Source of the DNA: Bacteroidales bacterium
Lineage (GTDB): Bacteria; Bacteroidota; Bacteroidia; Bacteroidales; UBA7960
Assembly: GCA_003557805.1 (NCBI GenBank)
Contig: PWNY01000243.1
Span: 1 to 6,092 of the forward strand
Direction of reading: 5' to 3'
DNA: 6,092 bases
Both the position numbers and the translations under genes were made by a program. Shown in pieces: positions 1 to 5,257 of the stretch. The notes under the pieces were generated by a model. The model made no database searches. It was not told the origin of the DNA and saw nothing but the letters and a program-made list of their open reading frames with translations. Position 1 is the first letter of the stretch. Each line of letters starts with the position of its first letter.

Positions 1-1608
1 CGAGTTACCATATTGTGTCCCTCCAAGATAGTTGCGCCAGGTGCAGATCTGCCTTCCATCCTCGAACATGTTTACTCCCTCTGCCGATGGGCCACCGAAG
101 CTGCCGTCCTGCAGCCATCCGCTGTATGTTTCAATAGGCATGAATGGCGCCAGGAACTGCGGGCCGTTCAGAAAACCCATTGAACTGAAATTCCCTGATC
201 TTTGAGCGTCAGCTTCCTGCTGCAACCATGTATTGCCACCTTCGTGAAACCATGCGGCCTGTTTTACACCGGGCATATCTGCAAGTACAGAATGTATACC
301 CTCATGCACAACTGCTCCCATCTGAAACTCCCTGTCGGGGTATGGACAGTCAGGATCAAAGCTGTAAACAGGGTAATAGGAGAGGAGCACCATAGGCCAG
401 CTTTCCCCATCGTGGCGAATCGTACTCTGCCATCCTCCCAGGTCGGTGTTGGATGCATTGTCAGTTGAAAGCCCCGAACCAAAGAGGTATATTGCACTGC
501 GGTATCCGTTCCTGGCCCTTTTATCAGGAGGCCAGCCCATTACATCCCGGAAATATGCAAAGTCTTCATTCATCCTCTCAAGCATGGGGGTAATTGCTTT
601 TTCGGTTACAAGCGGGTTCTTGTCCGGTCCCCAGCGGAACGTCCACCATCCGTCTGACTGCGAGCCTACTACATTCGGGCAGTCGTCAAGGTCCTTGGTG
701 GGCATCTCCAGCTCGGGATATTCATCCCTGAAATTATAGGCAATGGTGGGATTGTACTCCGGCCATATAAATGGTGAACCATCTCCTTTCTTTATTACAG
801 TAAGATGGAAATTTTGGGTGCTGAAAACCCCACACTCATTCATAAAGCTTGCAGTATAGGTTCCGGAGTTTGCAGCCCGGAGATCTTCAAGATATACCTC
901 ACTGCTTCTTGATTTAAAACCCATGGGGCCTGTCCATACAAGACTTCCCTTTCCTTCTGAATCCAACCCAAACCTTAAGGCATCCCCTTTTTTTACACTT
1001 ACAATATTGTAATTATTTATCTCTCCTTCATTTACAGTAAAAAATGGGCTTAATGATGATGGTTCGCATTTTTCGCTTTCTGTTCCCGATACCTTCCACT
1101 GCAGTATACCTGTGGGGGCATCGCCCTTTATATATAACCTTATGCGGTTTACCATGAGATCCAGCTCGAGAGTATTATAGATATCTGCTGCAGTAGCCAG
1201 GTTTCCGGCAATGACCCATGATAGTCCATCCCAGTATTCAATGTAAGCCTTTTCTGGTAACCTAATCCTTGATCCGTCATCATGCCAGAAGACTGAGGTT
1301 GATTTTAGCTGGTGAGCCTGGTCCCACTCATACTCAACCCAGCTGTACGAATCACTCTCGCCCCTGCCTGACCATATAACATATACTCCATTACTGTTAT
1401 CTGAAGATTCTTTAGGATCATAACCGGTGTTGATAAGCCCGGGGTTTGAACGGGGTGAAACACTCAGAGCAGTTATACTTGCAGCAGGTGCAAGATTTAT
1501 TTCATCCATTACCACTGAATTATTTGAGCATATCAGTGTTTTTGGGGTTAAAATGCAAAAGAATGCGCATAAAACACCCAGGAAAAAGTTGTAAGATAAT
1601 TGATTCAT
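1..1608 (-). CDS. Secreted F5/8 type C - Ig-like - putative zinc metallopeptidase protein (3' end outside window)
   Basis: The reading frame opens at ATG 1608 and stays open for 536 codons to the left edge, so the C-terminus is missing. Residues 1-27 form a hydrophobic Sec signal (NFFLGVLCAFFCIL core) with no convincing lipobox, so the product is probably secreted. Residues about 36-175 resemble a discoidin-like F5/8 type C module: NLAPAASITAL at the start, then SVFWHDDGSRIRLP and YIEYWDGLSWV, a pattern seen in carbohydrate-binding modules of Bacteroidetes enzymes. Residues about 185-272 look Ig-like, ending in the typical SGTYTASFMNECG strand. From about 280 a catalytic-type domain follows. 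H435-E-G-I-H439 is an HExxH zinc site, and W453-F-H-E456-G-G-N-T-W matches the W..EG.A.W segment that supplies the third ligand in gluzincin-like peptidases. The domain order, zinc motif and frame are seen directly; peptidase activity is inferred. I cannot assign a family; DUF6055-like or another peptidase-MA-like family should be tested. The gene is divergent from the sulfatase. Confidence 0.82.
   Translation of the reverse strand, partial: MNQLSYNFFLGVLCAFFCILTPKTLICSNNSVVMDEINLAPAASITALSVSPRSNPGLINTGYDPKESSDNSNGVYVIWSGRGESDSYSWVEYEWDQAHQLKSTSVFWHDDGSRIRLPEKAYIEYWDGLSWVIAGNLATAADIYNTLELDLMVNRIRLYIKGDAPTGILQWKVSGTESEKCEPSSLSPFFTVNEGEINNYNIVSVKKGDALRFGLDSEGKGSLVWTGPMGFKSRSSEVYLEDLRAANSGTYTASFMNECGVFSTQNFHLTVIKKGDGSPFIWPEYNPTIAYNFRDEYPELEMPTKDLDDCPNVVGSQSDGWWTFRWGPDKNPLVTEKAITPMLERMNEDFAYFRDVMGWPPDKRARNGYRSAIYLFGSGLSTDNASNTDLGGWQSTIRHDGESWPMVLLSYYPVYSFDPDCPYPDREFQMGAVVHEGIHSVLADMPGVKQAAWFHEGGNTWLQQEADAQRSGNFSSMGFLNGPQFLAPFMPIETYSGWLQDGSFGGPSAEGVNMFEDGRQICTWRNYLGGTQYGNS
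1591..1602 (-). repeat. Motif CARTTATCTYAC, copy at the peptidase-like gene start
   Basis: On the minus strand this reads CAATTATCTTAC and begins at base 7 of the coding sequence (codons 3-6, QLSY). It is 11/12 identical to the copy at 1829-1840 and points the opposite way. See the other copies at 1829-1841 and 1898-1910. Confidence 0.35.
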
Positions 1609-1748
1609 TATTTAACTGTTTTAAGCTTGAATTATTTAGCTGTTAGTAGGAAAGAAAAACAGAGTCAAAAATATAAATATTTATTTACTGAATATGTTAA
1701 AACCTCTAATTACAGTGTATTTAGAATGGCTCTGTATAAGCCCGGGTA

Positions 1749-1764
1749 TTTGTAAATTCACAAA
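1749..1764. promoter_or_regulatory. Near-palindromic 16-base site, possible operator
   Basis: TTTGTAAATTCACAAA reads the same on both strands except for one mismatched pair (A1754 against C1761... the sixth base from each end). It lies mid-way in the divergent gap, overlaps the minus-strand -7 candidate at 1761-1768 and lies just upstream of the plus-strand -33 element. Dimeric regulators commonly bind sites of this form, but no regulator gene is visible here and the AT-rich context makes a chance palindrome quite possible. Confidence 0.3.
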
Positions 1765-1777
1765 ATTATTTATTCAA

Positions 1778-1811
1778 TTGGTATTCAGCTTAAATTAAGT
1801 TTATATATTTG
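1778..1811 (+). promoter_or_regulatory. Candidate Bacteroidetes sigma-A promoter of the sulfatase gene
   Basis: TATATTTG at 1804-1811 is an exact match to the Bacteroidetes -7 consensus TAnnTTTG. A TTG (-33 element) lies at 1778-1780, giving a 23-base spacer, at the upper end of the 17-23 bases reported for Flavobacterium promoters. Transcription would begin near 1815-1820, leaving a leader of roughly 70 bases before ATG 1888. The region is AT-rich, so a chance match is possible. Confidence 0.4.
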
Positions 1812-1828
1812 TTATCTATATGTTGATT

Positions 1829-1841
1829 CAGTTATCTTACT
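1829..1841 (+). repeat. Motif CARTTATCTYAC, copy in the sulfatase leader
   Basis: CAGTTATCTTACT lies 46 bases before the sulfatase ATG, downstream of the proposed promoter. The shorter core GTTATCT also occurs exactly 20 bases upstream at 1811-1817, directly after the -7 element, so the two cores sit about two helical turns apart near the expected transcription start. Confidence 0.4.
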
Positions 1842-1887
1842 GCATCAGCCTGGAAAACTCCCTTCATATGCACTAAAATCCAGAAAA

Positions 1888-3342
1888 ATGAACAGGACAG
1901 TTATCTCACTATTTATCGGCGCAGGAGTTCTTGCTTCCTGCCAGGAAAAAAAAGATGAAACTGCCCAGCTGCCAAATGTACTATTTATATCAATAGATGA
2001 TATGAATGATTGGGTTGGCAGTCTCGGAGGAAGGGAGGGCATACAGACGCCCAATCTTGACAGGCTTGCCTCTCAGGGGGTTATTTTTACAAATGCACAT
2101 TGTGTGGCACCTGCCTCATCGCCATCCAGGGCAGGCGTTATGACAGGTGTTTCACCAAGTAGTTCCGGGGTGTATGCCAATCACCACGACTGGAGGGAAT
2201 CCCCTCATCTGGAATACGTTGTTACCATACCGGAATATTTCCGGGAAATGGGCTATGTGGTCAAAGGAGGAGGTAAACTTTTCCATGCACTGTGCTGGAC
2301 ACAGACAGATTATGGGAGGGATCAGAACGATCCTGGAATCTGGGATGAGTATTTTCCTTCAAAAGAGCGCTCGCTGCCTCCAACGCGCTTCCCTGAATCT
2401 GCCCGTGAGGACGAAAGGGGTACCATTGTATGGGAAAGCCTTGCCGGGCCGGATACCGAAAACCGCCCGGTCTATTTCTTTGACTTCGGCCCCCTGGGCA
2501 GCGATGAAGAGTATGCTGATTACAGGGTTGTTGACTGGGCAATAAGTGAGCTTCAAAAAGATCATGACAAACCGCTCTTCCTGGGAGTTGGCATATACAG
2601 GCCCCATATACCCTGGTATGTGCCACAGAAGTATTTTGATATGTATCCTCTGGATGAGGTGGTTTTACCCGAAATACGCCCGGATGACCTTGATGATGTA
2701 TCGGAGGTAGCTATTCCCTGGCTGAGGCGGGGATGGCACCGGTGGATTCTGGAGAATGACCTCTGGAAAAATGCTGTACAGGCCTATGAGGCAAGTATAA
2801 GTTTTTCAGATGCAATGCTTGGCCGCCTTATTGATGGCTTAGAAGAAAGCGGTAAGCTTGACAATACAATTATCGTGCTCTGGTCGGATCATGGAATGCA
2901 TATCGGGGAGAAAGAGCAGTGGGAAAAATTCACCCTCTGGGAGAGATCAACCAGGGTTCCCCTGCTGTTTGCCGGGCCGGGTATAGAAGCAGGGACACCC
3001 AGCGGGGAAGCCGCCAGCCTTCTGGATATATTTCCAACTCTGGTTGAACTGACCGGCAATGAGCCACTGGCGCAGCTTGAAGGGGAGTCACTCATGCCAC
3101 TGCTGAAGGATCCCGAAGCAGTGAAAAGTACTCCTGCTGTTACAACCTGGCACTACCGAAATCATGCCGTAAGGGACAGTCGGTGGAGGTATATCCATTA
3201 CCATAATGGCGATGAAGAGCTATACGATCACCATAATGATCCAAATGAATTTTTCAACCTGGCAAAAGATCCAGCCTACAGGGAACTGATGGACTCGTTG
3301 AAGCAGTGGCTGCCTCAGATCAATGTGGATCCTATTTATTGA
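1888..3342 (+). CDS. Lipoprotein sulfatase, iduronate-2-sulfatase-like (serine-type formylglycine)
   Basis: This complete 484-residue type I sulfatase should hydrolyse sulfate esters, probably on a sulfated glycan. The signal peptide ends in lipobox L15-A-S-C18. The residues just after the cysteine, Q-E-K-K-D-E, resemble the Bacteroidetes export signal that sends lipoproteins to the cell surface. S77-S-P-S-R81-A-G-V-M-T-G is the C/S-x-P-S-R signature. Ser77 is the residue converted to formylglycine, so an anaerobic radical-SAM maturase (anSME) is needed; none is in this window. Other active-site positions are present: D37-D38 (metal), K130 and H133 in GGGKLFH, H240 in YRPHIPW, D334-H335 in SDHGMHIGEKEQW, and K347. 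The YRPHIPWYVPQKYFDMYP segment and the C-terminal ELYDHHNDPNEFFNLA segment match the iduronate-2-sulfatase/choline-sulfatase-like branch (SulfAtlas S1_7-like by recollection). The exact substrate cannot be read from sequence. ATG 1888 is the only start giving the signal peptide. The gene is divergent from the peptidase-like gene and ends 8 bases before a convergent gene. Confidence 0.93.
   Translation: MNRTVISLFIGAGVLASCQEKKDETAQLPNVLFISIDDMNDWVGSLGGREGIQTPNLDRLASQGVIFTNAHCVAPASSPSRAGVMTGVSPSSSGVYANHHDWRESPHLEYVVTIPEYFREMGYVVKGGGKLFHALCWTQTDYGRDQNDPGIWDEYFPSKERSLPPTRFPESAREDERGTIVWESLAGPDTENRPVYFFDFGPLGSDEEYADYRVVDWAISELQKDHDKPLFLGVGIYRPHIPWYVPQKYFDMYPLDEVVLPEIRPDDLDDVSEVAIPWLRRGWHRWILENDLWKNAVQAYEASISFSDAMLGRLIDGLEESGKLDNTIIVLWSDHGMHIGEKEQWEKFTLWERSTRVPLLFAGPGIEAGTPSGEAASLLDIFPTLVELTGNEPLAQLEGESLMPLLKDPEAVKSTPAVTTWHYRNHAVRDSRWRYIHYHNGDEELYDHHNDPNEFFNLAKDPAYRELMDSLKQWLPQINVDPIY
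1898..1910 (+). repeat. Motif CARTTATCTYAC, copy at the sulfatase start
   Basis: CAGTTATCTCACT begins at base 11 of the sulfatase coding sequence and matches the leader copy (1829-1841) at 12 of 13 positions. Its reading frame (codons for T-V-I-S-L) differs from that of the copy in the divergent gene (Q-L-S-Y), so shared protein sequence does not explain the resemblance. The role is unknown, and chance remains possible. Confidence 0.4.
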
Positions 3343-3354
3343 TATTCTGATCAG
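3343..3354. other. Convergent gene junction without a visible terminator
   Basis: The sulfatase TGA (3340-3342) and the lipoprotein stop (TGA on the minus strand, 3351-3353) are only 8 bases apart. The perfect palindrome CTGATCAG at 3347-3354 spans the junction, but it is too short and lacks a T tract on either strand. Each transcript probably runs into the opposite gene before ending. Confidence 0.6.
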
Positions 3355-4070
3355 TTCAGGTTTATGCCAACTGTAGCTCCAATCCAGGGCTTGTTTTGAT
3401 AAATCCAGTGTTTTTGGTTCCGGTCAAGCAGACGGTCCCATCCAACTGCAATGCCTGCCGTAAACTGGTTAATTCCGATAAGCCCTGCTAAGCCTGCAGA
3501 AAAAACAACACCTTCATATTCGTCGTGTACTATATCATTTGTAACCCACGGGTTTACTGCCGTTGCCCCAAAACCTGCGAATATCCCTGCTGAATAACCA
3601 AAATGGGATACCTGCCTTCTGAATTGACCGGATGGTACTTTATCATAACTGATATTAAAATGGTCCCTTCGGTACCCGGTATACAGCGCACCGCTGATGT
3701 CGCTGTTCAACTGGCCTGGCAGGGTGGGCTCAGAAGGCCTGTATTTAAATAGAATAGTTATTAGATCAAGATCAAAACTGGGTTTTACAAGTGAGGTTTC
3801 CTCCCTGTCAGCATCACTTAAAGTATCCGGTAGATCCAGGGCTATTCGTTTCACCGCGCCAGGAGTTTCAGCAGCATCTTCGCTCTTTGGATACACCAGG
3901 AGACTCTCCTGTTCCCATTCCAGGTAAATTTCTTCTTCCTGCCCCGTTGGTCCTTTTAGCCTGTAACTGCCTTCTGAGAGTGTATCCTGAGGTGTATGCA
4001 GCAGCATATTGCATGAACTTAACAACATTAAACCGGCCAGTGATAGAATTAAAAGAACTTTTTTCATCAT
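3351..4070 (-). CDS. Lipoprotein of unknown function with C-terminal beta-rich domain
   Basis: The product has 239 residues if translation starts at ATG 4070, or 238 from the adjacent ATG 4067. The longer frame to 4115 uses a TTG and adds 15 residues ahead of the signal peptide, so it was rejected. K3-K4, a hydrophobic stretch and L17-S-S-C20 form a clear lipoprotein signal. No acidic run follows the cysteine (NMLLHTP), so a periplasm-facing anchor is more likely than surface display. Residues 33-60 suggest a small strand-rich N-terminal part, and 61-95 is an acidic, probably flexible linker. Residues 97-239 alternate hydrophobic and polar residues with many glycines and tyrosines (FGYSAGIFAGFGATAVNPWV, AGLAGLIGINQFTAGIAVGW, IYQNKPWIGATVGINLN), as in membrane-inserting or barrel-like strands. 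I recall similar uncharacterised Bacteroidetes proteins with the NPWVTN and WIYQNKPW motifs, but assign no function. It lies 46 bases after the aminotransferase stop, last in the minus-strand cluster. Confidence 0.85.
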   Translation of the reverse strand: MMKKVLLILSLAGLMLLSSCNMLLHTPQDTLSEGSYRLKGPTGQEEEIYLEWEQESLLVYPKSEDAAETPGAVKRIALDLPDTLSDADREETSLVKPSFDLDLITILFKYRPSEPTLPGQLNSDISGALYTGYRRDHFNISYDKVPSGQFRRQVSHFGYSAGIFAGFGATAVNPWVTNDIVHDEYEGVVFSAGLAGLIGINQFTAGIAVGWDRLLDRNQKHWIYQNKPWIGATVGINLN

Positions 4071-4116
4071 AATCAGAGTCTGCTTGAAAGTATTTACCCT
4101 GTAGTTTGAATCCAAA

Positions 4117-5229
4117 TTATGTCAGTACTTTTAGTGCTTTTTCAATTGCAGCCACTGTACTGTTTATATCGGCATTATTTACCGCCCCCATATGTCCTAC
4201 CCTGAAGTATTTGGTCTTGAGCGACGGCAGGAGTCCAGGTGCAACTATCACACCTGATTCAGCGATGGCGGCCAGGAAATCGCTCCCGGATACCCCCTCC
4301 GGGAAATATACCGCCGACATGGTGTTTGCAGCATCCTCTTCCCTTAGGGGCAGCATCTTCAGCCCCATTCCGGCCATTGTGCTTCTGAACTCTTTTGCTA
4401 TGCTCCAGTGTCGATGGATCCTGTTTTCCATACCCTCATCCAGTATCATCCTCAGGCTCACCTCAAGTGCCGCCACCAGGTTAACGGCAGGAGTGCCGAA
4501 GTAGGAGGGGCGGCTATCTCCATAGGCCTGCATTATAGGCAGCCAATTGCTCCAGTCGCAATAATAGTTGCCAACCGGGGCTCTCCTGGTCCTCCAGACC
4601 TCCAATGCTTTTTGGGATACAACAAGGAGTGCAAGTCCGGGAGGTACGCCTATTGCTTTCTGTGAGGCTGTAAGTGCAACATCAATGCCCCATTCGTTCT
4701 GCTGCATCTCCTCGCCTGCAACAGAGCAGACACCGTCAAGTATGGTCAGTACGTTATATTTTCTCCCCAGTTCACCAATTGGGCGTGGGTCAACCCTTAC
4801 AGCAGTTGATGTATCAACATGCGTAAAGGTCATAAGTTTGTATTTTGTTGATTTAAGACTGTTTTCAATATCAGATACAGGAACAGTTCCGCCTGTTTCG
4901 GACTTAAGTATTGTTACTTCTGCTCCGTAGCGTTTAAGTAACTCCGCATACCTCTCCCCGAAGTACCCGGTTGAAATTACAAGTGCCCTGTCTCCCGGTT
5001 CAATCAGGTTAGCCCCGGCCATATCCATTGCCAGAGTTCCAGAACCTGCCATAATAAAGGCCTGCCCGTCGCTGCATCCCCAGACCTTTTTCATCATGCC
5101 AAGACAGTTGCCGAAAATATCAATAAAAGCTGGTGCCGTATGACTGCATGTTGGGGCTCCCATTGCCTGCAAAACAGCGGGCTCAAATTCTACGGGCCCA
5201 GGTATCATTAAAAGTTTTCTACCTTTCAT
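4117..5229 (-). CDS. PLP-dependent class V aminotransferase, alanine-glyoxylate/serine-pyruvate type
   Basis: The 370-residue length is normal for fold-type I aminotransferases of this family, which move an amino group from alanine, serine or a similar donor to glyoxylate or pyruvate in the cytoplasm. It opens with the family N-terminus LMIPGPVEFEP. Visible sites include G62-S-G-T (cofactor phosphate loop), H137-V-D-T-S-T-A, D165 in LDGVCSVAG (pairs with the pyridine nitrogen), K191 in TASQKAIGVPPG (PLP Schiff-base lysine), FGTPAVN at 244-250, and R343 in YFRVGHMG (substrate carboxylate). In most relatives the HVDTSTA segment is closer to H-x-E-S/T-S-T-G. The start ATG 5229 was chosen because the protein then begins as relatives do. 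An upstream GTG at 5280 would overlap the S41 gene and add 17 unlike residues. There is no signal peptide. The gene lies 28 bases after the S41 peptidase stop, probably co-transcribed. The amino donor cannot be fixed from sequence, so no gene symbol is given. Confidence 0.9.
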   Translation of the reverse strand: MKGRKLLMIPGPVEFEPAVLQAMGAPTCSHTAPAFIDIFGNCLGMMKKVWGCSDGQAFIMAGSGTLAMDMAGANLIEPGDRALVISTGYFGERYAELLKRYGAEVTILKSETGGTVPVSDIENSLKSTKYKLMTFTHVDTSTAVRVDPRPIGELGRKYNVLTILDGVCSVAGEEMQQNEWGIDVALTASQKAIGVPPGLALLVVSQKALEVWRTRRAPVGNYYCDWSNWLPIMQAYGDSRPSYFGTPAVNLVAALEVSLRMILDEGMENRIHRHWSIAKEFRSTMAGMGLKMLPLREEDAANTMSAVYFPEGVSGSDFLAAIAESGVIVAPGLLPSLKTKYFRVGHMGAVNNADINSTVAAIEKALKVLT

Positions 5230-5257
5230 AATCAAAAAGTTTTTTGTGTTCTTATGG

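Larger units (their letters stand above)
1609..1887. promoter_or_regulatory. Divergent intergenic control region
   Basis: This 279-base AT-rich stretch separates the two divergent starts (ATG 1608 minus, ATG 1888 plus) and contains no plausible gene. It must hold the promoters of both. Two minus-strand matches to the -7 element TAnnTTTG are visible, read on the plus strand as CAAAATTA at 1761-1768 and CAAAAATA at 1666-1673, but neither has a TTG at the usual 17-23 base spacing. Which one drives the peptidase-like gene therefore cannot be decided. Neither start codon has a purine-rich Shine-Dalgarno: the sulfatase start is preceded by CCAGAAAA and the other by CAGTTAAATA, as is common in Bacteroidetes. 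No Rho-independent terminator hairpin with a T tract was seen. Confidence 0.7.

Noticed and set aside
202..739. Two plus-strand open frames (202-468 and 446-739)
   Set aside because: They lie antisense to the peptidase-like coding sequence, overlap each other, and show no recognisable domain or start signal.
1525..1608. Lipoprotein signal in the peptidase-like protein (TLIC at residues 24-27)
   Set aside because: The residues before Cys27 (T-L-I) do not fit a lipobox, which needs a small residue at -1, so an ordinary secretion signal is more likely.
2147..3095. Open frames inside the sulfatase gene on both strands (for example 2147-2545, 2261-2626, 2889-3095)
   Set aside because: The sulfatase frame is intact across all active-site motifs; these frames have low-complexity, unfamiliar protein sequence and are shadows.
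4071..4115. Extended N-terminus of the lipoprotein from a TTG at 4115
   Set aside because: It would place 15 polar residues before a textbook lipoprotein signal that begins at ATG 4070/4067.
5233..5246. CAAAAAGTTTTTTG palindrome between the S41 and aminotransferase genes, as a terminator
   Set aside because: The stem is pure A/T apart from its closing C-G pair, with a two-base centre too tight for a stable hairpin; the gap is short and the genes are probably co-transcribed.
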